Source: Elusimicrobiota bacterium (GTDB lineage: Bacteria > Elusimicrobiota > Elusimicrobia > FEN-1173). Taken from it: a DNA stretch of 64,000 bases. Positions 50,523 through 57,903 of this stretch are shown piece by piece. The stretch spans positions 744,001-808,000 of the forward strand of contig JADJJR010000001.1 in assembly GCA_016706425.1 (NCBI GenBank), in the 5' to 3' direction. The stretch's first letter is position 1. The number at the start of each line of letters is the position of its first letter. The notes under the pieces are model-generated. The model had not been told where the DNA came from. It was given only the letters and a program-made list of their open reading frames with translations, and made no database searches. Made by a program: the position numbers and the translations under genes.

Positions 50523-51875
50523 GTGGGACGCCCCGCGTCCACCGTCCTTCTCGCCGCGCTGGCCGCCGCCCTTTGCGGTTGCGCCGGGGGTTTCCATAAC
50601 GCCAGCGCGCGCCTGACCTCCTATTTGGACACGGGCCAGGCGACCCTCGCGATGGCCGAGGTCAACCGCCTGTTGGGGGTGGCCTCCGAAAGCGAACGGC
50701 CCGCCGACCTTAAAAACGGCCGGGTCCTGCATCTGCTCACCCGGGCCCGCCTGCTTCAGGACATGGGCCAATACGAATTGTCAGCCCGGGATTTCCAGGA
50801 AGCGGACGACAACCTGGAAGTCCTGAGCCTATCGGGCAACCCGCTCGACGCCCTCTCCAAATACTTGTACTCGGAAAAGAAAACCGTGTACAAGGCCACC
50901 CCGCTGGAAAAAACCCTCATCAACACCCTCAACATGGCCAACTACTTGGCCCGGGGGGACCTGTCGGGGGCGAAGGTGGAGGCGCGCCGCCTGAGGGTGT
51001 TCGAGGATTTTTTGAAGGACAGCGGCAAGACCGAGGCGCTGAACCCGCTGGGGGTGGCCCTGGCGGGATTGGCCTTTGAAATGGCCGGCGAAGCGCCCCA
51101 GGCCATGCGGTTCTACGCGGATTCCTGGGAACGCGGCGGGGTTCCAGGGCTTGAGGAAACCATGGCCGCCCTGCACCAGCGGACCGGCGCCTCCGACCCG
51201 CGGGTCCGTCGGTGGGCGCCCGCGCCCCGCACGGCCGGCGGCGAGGTGGTGGTTGTGGTTTTGGCGGGCCGGGCCCCGCAGAAAATTCCCATCGACGTTC
51301 CGCTCAATTGGCCGGTGTGGTCCCTGTGGCCGGAGACGGCTTACCTCAGTGTCCACGCCCGGGAACGGGCGGCTTTGTTGGCCGGGCTCGGGTTTTTGAA
51401 GGTGGTGCGGATGCCGGGTCTCCATCCAGCGCCCTCGCCCATCAAGGGCGCGGAGTTGTCGTTGGGCGGCCGGGCGGCGACTTTGCACAACGCGTTGGAC
51501 GTGGAAGCCGGGGTCCGGCGGGAACACGCGAGAATGGAAGGGACCTATTTGATGGCGGCGCTGTCGCGCATGGTGTCGCGGGCGTTGGTGGCGCGTTTCG
51601 CGGAGGCCGCGGCCCAGGGCGACAAAAAGAAAAACGCGGGCCTGGTGGGGGCCCTGGTGGAAGGGGCCCTCATGATGATGGACGTGCCCGACACCCGCTC
51701 CTGGTCCAGCCTGCCCGCCAAGGTGTTTTACCTCCGGGGCCGCTGGCCGGCGGGCACCCACCGCCTTTCGGTCGCCTTCGCGGGCACCGGCGAGACCGTG
51801 GAACGCGAGGTGACGGTGGCCGATGGGCAAACGCAATTTGTCTTACTCTCGAACAAAGGAGTCTCACATGATTAA
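50523..51875 (+). CDS. COG3014-like lipoprotein (LpoB neighbour)
   Basis: The 450-aa protein has a lipobox (LCGC, Cys about 19), a TPR-like helical N-terminal half ('LHLLTRARLLQDMGQYELSA', 'LGVALAGLAFEMAG') and a beta-rich C-terminal part. This arrangement and its place after lpoB fit the COG3014 proteins that accompany LpoB-type lipoproteins. The precise function is unknown; a cell-wall-linked role is inferred. Start GTG 50523. Confidence 0.72.
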   Translation: MGRPASTVLLAALAAALCGCAGGFHNASARLTSYLDTGQATLAMAEVNRLLGVASESERPADLKNGRVLHLLTRARLLQDMGQYELSARDFQEADDNLEVLSLSGNPLDALSKYLYSEKKTVYKATPLEKTLINTLNMANYLARGDLSGAKVEARRLRVFEDFLKDSGKTEALNPLGVALAGLAFEMAGEAPQAMRFYADSWERGGVPGLEETMAALHQRTGASDPRVRRWAPAPRTAGGEVVVVVLAGRAPQKIPIDVPLNWPVWSLWPETAYLSVHARERAALLAGLGFLKVVRMPGLHPAPSPIKGAELSLGGRAATLHNALDVEAGVRREHARMEGTYLMAALSRMVSRALVARFAEAAAQGDKKKNAGLVGALVEGALMMMDVPDTRSWSSLPAKVFYLRGRWPAGTHRLSVAFAGTGETVEREVTVADGQTQFVLLSNKGVSHD

Positions 51876-52404
51876 GCGCGCGTGGATGGGTGTCCTTTTG
51901 GCCGGGGTCCTGGCCGGGGCGGGGCACGCCTTTATGGACGGTTACCAGGACCGCAAGGGGGTCTATTTCGGGTTCGACGCGGCGGGGGGGAACGGCAAGT
52001 CCGAGCCCAGCGGCGGCGCGGACACCAGCGCCCTGGGCGTCATGCCCTCGGCGCGCCTCGGCATCGGGACCGAAGGCGACCTGGGCATCGACTTGGAAGG
52101 CGGCGTTTTCTTCGGCAGCGACGACGGGGTCGACCAAACCCACACCGGTCTCTACGCCAACGTACAAAAGTTCCTCAACAAGAACATCTACGTGCGCGGC
52201 GGGCTTGGGTTCGGCGTGGGACGGTTGAAATCCGCGGGGATGTCGGACTCCGAAAACGGCATCGGGTTCCAGTTGGGATTCGGAATCGAGACCTTTTTGA
52301 GCGCGGAGAACGCCCTGCGGCTCGGCGCCGTTTATCGCTCCCACGACTACGACGACTTTGATTTCACGTTCCTGGGTCTCGTCGCCGGCCTGACGTTTTA
52401 TTAA
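51868..52404 (+). CDS. Small outer-membrane beta-barrel protein
   Basis: The 178-aa protein has a signal peptide ('AGAGHAF') and eight-strand-barrel features: 'GVYFGFDAAGG', 'YVRGGLGFGVG', 'FQLGFGIETFL' and the terminal strand 'LGLVAGLTFY' with a C-terminal aromatic residue. The ATG at 51868 has an AAAGGAG SD and overlaps the previous gene by 8 nt. Function unknown. Confidence 0.8.
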   Translation: MIKRAWMGVLLAGVLAGAGHAFMDGYQDRKGVYFGFDAAGGNGKSEPSGGADTSALGVMPSARLGIGTEGDLGIDLEGGVFFGSDDGVDQTHTGLYANVQKFLNKNIYVRGGLGFGVGRLKSAGMSDSENGIGFQLGFGIETFLSAENALRLGAVYRSHDYDDFDFTFLGLVAGLTFY

Positions 52405-52408
52405 TCCC

Positions 52409-53203
52409 ATGCGCCGGTTGACCATCGCGTCGGCGGCCCTCGCTTGGGCCGTCGCGGCGGGGGCGGGGACCCCCGTCGAAATCATGAAGTTTTCTTCCAG
52501 TGACCCCGCCGCCTGGGAGGACGCCCGCGACCGCCGGTCCGAAGCGCGCCCCTTGACCCTCGAGGAAATCCGCTCCCTGTCCCGCGCCGGGGTGAAAGAA
52601 AAGGCCCTCGTTCGGATGATCCGCTCCCGGCGGGTGCTCGCCGCCGTCCGGGGCGAGGCCCTGGCGGCGCTCAAGGCCCAGGGCGTTTCCGACAACGTGA
52701 TCGAAGCCATCTCCACACACGCGCTCGCGGAAAACCGCCGGATCGACGTCTTGATTTCCCTGGATGTCGTCCGACCGCTCCCGACGACGATGGCGCCCAC
52801 GCTCTACGTGGCGCTGGTCCACGAAGAGTCGGGGCGGCAGGAGGAGTTGTTGAAGGGGGCCCTGGGCGAGGTCCTGAACCACCGCTGGAAAGCGGAGGAG
52901 ATCATCGACCGCAGCGATCCTTTGCTGCCCGGTTCGGTCCGGCGGATCCGCCTGACGGTGCCCTTCCGGGCCACGCGCCACGGCAAAATGGCCTTCAAGG
53001 TGCTCGTGACGCGGCGGCCGGGTTTGACCGACCTCACGCGTCTGCCCGCCGAGGAATCGGCCCGGGCGGCGTCGGTGGCTTTCGATTATCCCGCGGTGTC
53101 CCTGGACAACCGGTGCGAACTGGACATCGAACTCGGGCAAGACCCGCTTCTGCCGGGCGAACTCACCCTGCGGGAACCGGCCCTGCGGACCTATTGGGAA
53201 TGA
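52409..53203 (+). CDS. Secreted hypothetical protein
   Basis: The 264-aa protein has a signal peptide (1-18). Residues about 45-100 form a helical hairpin domain ('LTLEEIRSLSRAGVKEKALV', 'LKAQGVSDNVIEAI') of the kind found in small SHOCT-like or UBA-like helper domains, and residues 110-264 are beta-rich. No family is recognised. It lies 4 nt after the barrel gene, so it shares that operon. Confidence 0.72.
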   Translation: MRRLTIASAALAWAVAAGAGTPVEIMKFSSSDPAAWEDARDRRSEARPLTLEEIRSLSRAGVKEKALVRMIRSRRVLAAVRGEALAALKAQGVSDNVIEAISTHALAENRRIDVLISLDVVRPLPTTMAPTLYVALVHEESGRQEELLKGALGEVLNHRWKAEEIIDRSDPLLPGSVRRIRLTVPFRATRHGKMAFKVLVTRRPGLTDLTRLPAEESARAASVAFDYPAVSLDNRCELDIELGQDPLLPGELTLREPALRTYWE

Positions 53204-53713
53204 TCAGTTCACCGCCATCATCGGTTCGCCGGTCTCCGAATAGCTGATGCCGTTGTCCTCGAAGGTGTAAGAACCCGGGGCGTATCGGCCAATCCCGGCC
53301 TGCCGATCGAGAAGGTCGTCCAGGTCGTCTTTCCCGTGATCGGTGTCGCGCCAATAGCCATCGACCACGCGCCATGTTTTGTCGGTCTGCTGGGCAAGAT
53401 AAAATGCGCCGAAGGCCGCCGTTTTGTCGCGGGAGAGCCCCTGGGCGATAACGACGGCCTTGTCGCCGCGGGTTTTGGAACGCACGACGCTCACATTGGC
53501 CGGCCACGCCGCCGACACCACCACCAGGTCGAACAACCCCTCCAGTTGCCGAATGTGTTCGGCGGTGGCGAATTTTTTCAGGGTTTCTTTTCGGTTGCGC
53601 AGGGCCGCGAAAGTGTAGCCGCGAAAGGCGTTCTCGGCCGTGTCGGCTTTGTGGGTTTGACACCCGAAAAAGACCAAACCGATTCCCAACCACAACGTTA
53701 TTTTTTTTACCAT
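53204..53713 (-). CDS. Small lipoprotein, hypothetical
   Basis: The 169-aa product has a lipoprotein signal (lipobox FFGC). The mature part contains 'YLAQQTDKTWRVVDGYW', similar to NTF2-like or DUF4878-type lumazine-binding lipoproteins, in which a small alpha+beta cone is exported. ATG 53713 overlaps the rhomboid gene stop region by 7 nt and follows a GGAGAG SD. It is convergent with and directly abuts the previous plus-strand gene. Confidence 0.7.
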   Translation of the reverse strand: MVKKITLWLGIGLVFFGCQTHKADTAENAFRGYTFAALRNRKETLKKFATAEHIRQLEGLFDLVVVSAAWPANVSVVRSKTRGDKAVVIAQGLSRDKTAAFGAFYLAQQTDKTWRVVDGYWRDTDHGKDDLDDLLDRQAGIGRYAPGSYTFEDNGISYSETGEPMMAVN

Positions 53714-54651
53714 GGACTCTCCTCCCGCGTCGCGCGGCAAAGTTCCGGTTTAAAGAGACGAAAAGTGAAGCCCGCCGCGGCGCCCAACACAAACCCGCCC
53801 AGGTGGGCGCCGTACCCCACTTCCACCAGGGCGTTGTTCCGCGTCAGCAGGGCCATCAAGACCTGTTGAAACACCCACAGGGGAAGAAAGAACCAAAGCG
53901 GCGCGTCGAACGAACCGTACTTCACCGACAGGAAGGGCGCGAGCACGTAGAAGATTTTTGTTTTCATGTGGGGCATTGACGCCAGGCCAAAACCCATGAG
54001 GGCCGAGATGGCCCCCGACGCCCCCACCATGGGCACGTCGGGGGGAATGCCCCAAAGTACCTGGGCGACCGCCGCGCCCAGGCCGCCGCCGATGAAAATC
54101 GTCAACACGTGTTTGCCGACGGTCGGCTCCAGCACCCCCGCGAAACACCACAGGAACAACAGATTGAACACCAGGTGCGCCACCCCGCCGTGCAAAAAGA
54201 GATGCGTGAGAATTCCCGGCCAGGGCCGGTTTTTAAAATACCCGTAGGACCGAAAAGGGCTCGTGGCTTCGGGGCGCGCCGTTCGGGTTTGTTGGAAAGC
54301 CCGGTGAACGGGATATAAATTATCCCATTCGTAACGCGTTCGGGAGCTGAGCAGGGACTTGTTCCCTTCCACGCGGTCGAAGAGGTTTTTGAGCCCCGGG
54401 GAAGGGAAATCGGCCGCGGCGGGCGCAACGCGCAGTTGGGCCCTGTCGGCCTCGGAAAGGGTGGACTCCGTTGAAAGAACGCGGACCATGTCCCGGGCGA
54501 GGTTGCGCTCGTCGTCGCCGCCCACCACGGAGCGCCCCCGTTTTTCCAGTGGCCAGGTGATCGAAAAGACGAAGGCCAGCGCGAGGATCAGCGACGCCGT
54601 TATGAGGGGAAAGGTCCGGACCCGGGGCCAAACGGGGAAGAGGAAAAACAC
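53707..54651 (-). CDS. Rhomboid-family intramembrane serine protease
   Basis: The 314-aa membrane protein has the catalytic Ser in 'VGASGAISALMG' (GxSG) and the His in 'GYGAHLGGFVLGAAAG', with 'HLFLHGGVAHLVFNLLFLW' as the preceding conserved helix. An extra N-terminal TM and a periplasmic region of about 100 residues precede the six-helix core. Rhomboids cleave TM segments of other proteins. GTG 54651 lies 8 nt after the upstream stop; the longer frame has no good start. Confidence 0.88.
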   Translation of the reverse strand: MFFLFPVWPRVRTFPLITASLILALAFVFSITWPLEKRGRSVVGGDDERNLARDMVRVLSTESTLSEADRAQLRVAPAAADFPSPGLKNLFDRVEGNKSLLSSRTRYEWDNLYPVHRAFQQTRTARPEATSPFRSYGYFKNRPWPGILTHLFLHGGVAHLVFNLLFLWCFAGVLEPTVGKHVLTIFIGGGLGAAVAQVLWGIPPDVPMVGASGAISALMGFGLASMPHMKTKIFYVLAPFLSVKYGSFDAPLWFFLPLWVFQQVLMALLTRNNALVEVGYGAHLGGFVLGAAAGFTFRLFKPELCRATREESPW

Positions 54652-54659
54652 GCCGTGTT

Positions 54660-55307
54660 TTACGGTTTCGCGAACGCGGTGTCCGGAACGGCCCCGTAAC
54701 GGATGGAGGAGCACTCCAGGGTTTCACGTCCCATGGTCATGTTGACCTGGCGACTGAAAAGACTGTTGTTGGACCGCAGGACGAGGCCGGTTTTCGCGTC
54801 CACCCAGGCCTGCTCGGTGGATTCGGCGTCGGGGCGGCGGGCTTTGACGCTGTAGAGGAGGGTGTCGCGGCCGGCGACCTGTCCCCCGGGGCCGGCCTTG
54901 CCGACGAAGGATTTGATCCAAAACCGCAGACCGTCCAGTTCGCCGGGCACGGGTTTTCGCGAATTCGATTCGGGGGGGATTTCGGTCATTTCGCCTTGAT
55001 AATTCCGCCGCGGCGCGAAGACGGTTTTCACGTGGAGGTCTTGGCCGTCAAACACCGTCGTCACCTCGGACTCGATGGGGTCTCCGGTGGAACCCGTGGA
55101 CTTGTGTTGGGCGATGATTTTGAACCGGTCTTTCCGGGCCCAGACCCGGGCGTTTTGCTCCTCTTTGCCCCCGACGATCTCGCTTTCGTTGACGAGCACC
55201 CAGGCGCCTTCAAACTCCAAGTTTTTGGCGGCGCGGCTCGGACCGCATTCCTTGATGAAAGCCCCCAGGCCGACGGTCAGTACCACCAACAGCAAAAGAT
55301 TCTTCAT
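54660..55307 (-). CDS. Exported hypothetical protein (LolA-like beta sheet pattern)
   Basis: The 215-aa protein has an N-terminal signal or anchor (1-20, with a Cys at about 22). Alternating strand patterns ('ARVWARKDRFKIIAQHK', 'TTVFDGQDLHVKTVF', 'AWVDAKTGLVLRSNN') resemble outer-membrane-lipoprotein-sorting-type folds that bind lipid or lipoprotein. The match is structural by eye only. ATG 55307 has an AAAGGAG SD, and TATAAT on the minus strand (55352-55347) serves as -10. The rhomboid and lipoprotein genes follow in the same operon. Confidence 0.68.
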   Translation of the reverse strand: MKNLLLLVVLTVGLGAFIKECGPSRAAKNLEFEGAWVLVNESEIVGGKEEQNARVWARKDRFKIIAQHKSTGSTGDPIESEVTTVFDGQDLHVKTVFAPRRNYQGEMTEIPPESNSRKPVPGELDGLRFWIKSFVGKAGPGGQVAGRDTLLYSVKARRPDAESTEQAWVDAKTGLVLRSNNSLFSRQVNMTMGRETLECSSIRYGAVPDTAFAKP

Positions 55308-55346
55308 AAGCGCTCCTTTTGAGGGGAACAACGGGGTTGTGGGAGG

Positions 55347-55352
55347 ATTATA
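55347..55352 (-). promoter_or_regulatory. -10 element for the 55307-53204 minus-strand operon
   Basis: Minus-strand TATAAT at 55352-55347, 39 nt before the ATG at 55307; divergent from the leader promoter at 55393. Confidence 0.45.
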
Positions 55353-55410
55353 ACCGAAATTCTCCGTCCCTGTGCGCGTCGGCCCGGAAATGTGTTATAA
55401 TTTCAGCGCA

Positions 55411-55518
55411 ATGAAACAGACCTTCACAACGCTCGCTATGACCGTCGCCCGCGGCTATTGCCGCTGGGCGAAGTCCTCTATTCACGGGGACGGGGCGTTG
55501 GGGAGCGGGTCCTTCTAG
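55411..55518 (+). CDS. Possible 35-aa leader peptide
   Basis: ATG 55411 to TAG 55516-55518 encodes 35 aa beginning MKQTFTTLAMTVARGYCRW. The ATG lies 9 nt after the -10, so it would be translated from a leaderless RNA. It has no run of one amino acid that would mark a classical Trp, His or Thr leader; Tyr-Cys-Arg-Trp sit in the stem. It may be chance. Confidence 0.3.
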   Translation: MKQTFTTLAMTVARGYCRWAKSSIHGDGALGSGSF

Positions 55519-55550
55519 CACAACCGAAGCGATTCAAACCGAAACCGACG

Positions 55551-55584
55551 CCCACGATCCCCCGGATCGTGGGTTTTTTATTTT
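55551..55584 (+). terminator. Rho-independent terminator of the leader RNA
   Basis: Perfect 10-bp stem CCCACGATCC (55551-55560) with GGATCGTGGG (55564-55573), 3-nt loop, and a T-rich tail TTTTTTATTTT. Confidence 0.9.
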
Positions 55585-55652
55585 CGGTGAAAAGTCTGGC
55601 GAAAAGGCGAATTCGGGGTTAAAGAAGTGTGACCCCAAACGAGGTGATCCCC

Positions 55653-55889
55653 ATGGAAGTGAACGAAGAAGACGTGAGGGCGTTGAGGTTGGCGGAGCAA
55701 GCCCTGATGCGGGAGGCGCTGGAAACGAAAGCCGCCCGGATCCAGGAATTGGAGGCCGAAATCACGTACTTGAGGCGGACCCTGAACGAGGCGATGGCGG
55801 TGCCCCGGCCGGCGATGGCGCGGCAAGCCGCTCCCGTGGCCGCGCCCCGGCCCGGTGGCGACTTCCCCCGGAGGTGGAAAGCGGCGTGA
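55653..55889 (+). CDS. Small coiled-coil protein
   Basis: The 78-aa protein is helical with heptad repeats ('LRLAEQALMREALETKAARI', 'LEAEITYLRRTLNEAM') and a Pro/Ala/Arg tail. The ATG at 55653 follows GAGGTGAT at SD distance; an upstream GTG (55629) is possible. Its stop overlaps the GTG of the Dabb gene (GTGA). No family recognised. It would be under control of the leader at 55393 if that is an attenuator. Confidence 0.62.
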   Translation: MEVNEEDVRALRLAEQALMREALETKAARIQELEAEITYLRRTLNEAMAVPRPAMARQAAPVAAPRPGGDFPRRWKAA

Positions 55890-56179
55890 TCGAACACATC
55901 GTCCTGTTTAAACTCAAAACCGACGCGTCGGAGGACCAGAAGCGCGGGATGTTAAACGCCCTTTTGGATCTAAAAGACCGCATTCCCGGCATACTTCATG
56001 CCTCGGCGGGGGTCAACTTCTCGGCCCGCGCCCAGGGGTACACCCACGGCTTCGTGATCCGTTTCAAGGACCGCGCCGCCTTGGACGCCTATTTGCCCCA
56101 CCCCGCCCACGTCGTGGTGGTTGAAACCCACGTCAAACCCCTCAGCGAGGGCGTTTTGGCCCTCGACTACGAAATTTAG
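55886..56179 (+). CDS. Dabb-domain (stress-responsive alpha/beta barrel) protein
   Basis: The 97-aa protein matches the Dabb family: it opens 'IEHIVLFKLKTDAS', has 'LLDLKDRIPGI' and the conserved 'YTHGFVIRFKDRAALDAYL', then 'PAHVVVVETHVKPL'. Dabb domains are dimeric ferredoxin-like folds; most bacterial members have no known role. Start GTG 55886 overlaps the previous stop. Confidence 0.87.
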   Translation: MIEHIVLFKLKTDASEDQKRGMLNALLDLKDRIPGILHASAGVNFSARAQGYTHGFVIRFKDRAALDAYLPHPAHVVVVETHVKPLSEGVLALDYEI

Positions 56180-56180
56180 A

Positions 56181-56186
56181 TATAAT
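56181..56186 (+). promoter_or_regulatory. -10 element of the flavin reductase gene
   Basis: TATAAT directly after the Dabb stop codon, 31 nt before the ATG at 56218, with a GGGGGGA SD in between. Confidence 0.45.
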
Positions 56187-56217
56187 CCGTCCGATCCAAT
56201 TTTTCGGGGGGACCCGC

Positions 56218-56946
56218 ATGCCTGAACCGACCGACCGCAAACGCGCCTTCGACACCTTTGAATTCACGCTGACCGAATCGGTGGAGGTGTCGCCGGGCAA
56301 CAAACATATGCGGTTGACCATGCCCATCGGCAAAGAACTGGTTTTCCATGCCGGCCAATACGTCCAACTGTTCATCCCCCACGAAGCGGGCGTCCGCCGC
56401 CGGGCCTACTCCATCGCCTCCTCGCCTTTTCATAAGGATTACATCGAGCTTTGCGTCACCCTGGTGACCGGGGGCGTTTCTTCCACGTATCTCCACAGCA
56501 TGAAACCGGGGGACAAGATCCAGGGCATGGCCCCTCTCGGGCATTTCCTGATCAAGGACGAGTCCCGGGAATTCGTTTTCATCGCCACCGGTTCCGGGGT
56601 GGCCCCCTTCCGCGCCATGATTCACGATCTCCTTCACCGGAATTTCAAAAAAAACCTCTACCTGATCTACGGCCACCGCTACGAGCCCGACATCATCTAC
56701 CGCAAGGAATGGGAAGACCTGGCCGCCAAGAACCCGAATTTCAAGTTCCTGTTCACCCTGAGCCGCGACACGAATTGGAAGGGCGAACGCGGCTATGTGC
56801 AGGAGAAAATCCAAAACTTTGTTCCCGAACTCAAAGAAAAGAGTTATTTCATCTGCGGTTTGAACAACATGATCACCGCCGTCAACGACCGCCTGTTGTC
56901 TCTGGGCGTGCCCAAGGAGCAGATCCACTTCGAGCGGTACGACTAG
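56218..56946 (+). CDS. Ferredoxin-NADP+ reductase-like flavoprotein
   Basis: The 242-aa protein has an FAD domain with 'RRRAYSIASSPF' (RxYS) and 'GGVSSTYLHSMKPGDKIQG', and a nucleotide-binding domain with 'FIATGSGVAPFRAMIHDL' and 'YFICGLNNM'. It would move electrons between NAD(P)H and an iron-sulfur or heme partner. There is no attached ferredoxin domain. It precedes the sulfate activation genes, but with its own promoter. Confidence 0.87.
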   Translation: MPEPTDRKRAFDTFEFTLTESVEVSPGNKHMRLTMPIGKELVFHAGQYVQLFIPHEAGVRRRAYSIASSPFHKDYIELCVTLVTGGVSSTYLHSMKPGDKIQGMAPLGHFLIKDESREFVFIATGSGVAPFRAMIHDLLHRNFKKNLYLIYGHRYEPDIIYRKEWEDLAAKNPNFKFLFTLSRDTNWKGERGYVQEKIQNFVPELKEKSYFICGLNNMITAVNDRLLSLGVPKEQIHFERYD

Positions 56947-57000
56947 AAACCCGGAAAATTTAGTAATATATTAACCGAAACGCTCCTCCATCCCCTTACC

Positions 57001-57903
57001 ATGGACCATCTGGACCAACTGGAACAGCAAAGCGTGTATATTTTCCGAGAGGCCTTCCGGCATTTCGAGCGCCTCTGCATGCTCTGGTCCGTCGGCAAAG
57101 ATTCCACGGTCCTCCTCTGGCTCGCCCGCAAGGCCTTCTTCGGGCACGCGCCCTTCCCGCTGGTCCACATCGACACGAGTTACAAACTGCCCGAAATGAT
57201 CGCCTACCGCGACCGCCTGGCCAAGGAATACAAGCTCACCATGATCGTCGGACAGAACACCGAGGCCCTGGCCGCGGGAAAAACCTTTCCTTTGACCGAA
57301 TCGCTCCCGGAGGGCCACCCGGACAAGGTGTCCCGACTGCAATGCTGCGGGCTGTTGAAGAAAGACGCCCTCGCCAACACGCTGAGCGGCGCGTGGCCCC
57401 GGAAGCGTCTTAATTTGACCAGCGGGGTTTACGAAACCGACCCGGACAAGGAACCTTTCCACGGGGTGATCGTGGGGGCCCGGGCCGACGAAGAGGGGAG
57501 CCGGTCGAAGGAACGCTATTTCTCGCCCCGGGACAAAAACAACGCCTGGGACGTCGGCGAACAGCCGCCCGAGTTTTGGAACCAGTTCAAAACCGATTAC
57601 GCCCCGGGCACCCACGTGCGCATCCACCCCCTCCTCGACTGGACCGAGCTTCACATCTGGGAATACATCAAGCGCGAAAAAATCCCCACGGTCTCCCTCT
57701 ATTACGACCGGGGCGCGGGCACGCGTTACCGCAGCCTGGGTTGCGCCCCCTGCCAGGCCCCGATCCCCAGCAAAGCCAAGAACGTCGACGACATCATCGC
57801 CGAACTCAAGAGCGGCAAGCTCAAAAACATCGCCGAGCGATCGGGCCGCCTGCAGGACGGCAAACACGGCCTCGAGGAATTACGCCGCGAAGGGTACATG
57901 TGA
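57001..57903 (+). CDS. cysD: Sulfate adenylyltransferase small subunit CysD
   Basis: The 300-aa protein has the PAPS-reductase-type fold with PP-loop 'LWSVGKDSTVLLWLA', 'GARADEEGSRSKERYFS' and 'RYRSLGCAPCQAPIPS'. With CysN it adenylates sulfate to APS. The ATG at 57001 has no SD; a TAATATATT AT-rich box lies at 56964-56972. Its stop overlaps the GTG start of cysN. Confidence 0.93.
   Translation: MDHLDQLEQQSVYIFREAFRHFERLCMLWSVGKDSTVLLWLARKAFFGHAPFPLVHIDTSYKLPEMIAYRDRLAKEYKLTMIVGQNTEALAAGKTFPLTESLPEGHPDKVSRLQCCGLLKKDALANTLSGAWPRKRLNLTSGVYETDPDKEPFHGVIVGARADEEGSRSKERYFSPRDKNNAWDVGEQPPEFWNQFKTDYAPGTHVRIHPLLDWTELHIWEYIKREKIPTVSLYYDRGAGTRYRSLGCAPCQAPIPSKAKNVDDIIAELKSGKLKNIAERSGRLQDGKHGLEELRREGYM

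Larger units (their letters stand above)
55393..55584 (+). ncRNA. Attenuator-like leader or small RNA with its own promoter and terminator
   Basis: An extended -10 (TG-T-TATAAT, 55393-55401) starts a transcript near 55408 that ends at a strong terminator at 55551-55584, about 175 nt in all. Within it are a stem CGCCC-GCGGC/GCCGC-U-GGGCG (about 55446-55470), a 35-codon reading frame (55411-55518), and GGGCGTTGG (55493-55501), which can pair with CCGACGCCC (55545-55553) and would break the terminator 5' arm. This is the layout of an attenuator, or of a free small RNA. No known family recognised. Confidence 0.45.

Noticed and set aside
55411..55518. Classical Trp/His/Thr leader peptide
   Set aside because: No run of a single amino acid is present and the genes downstream are not biosynthetic.
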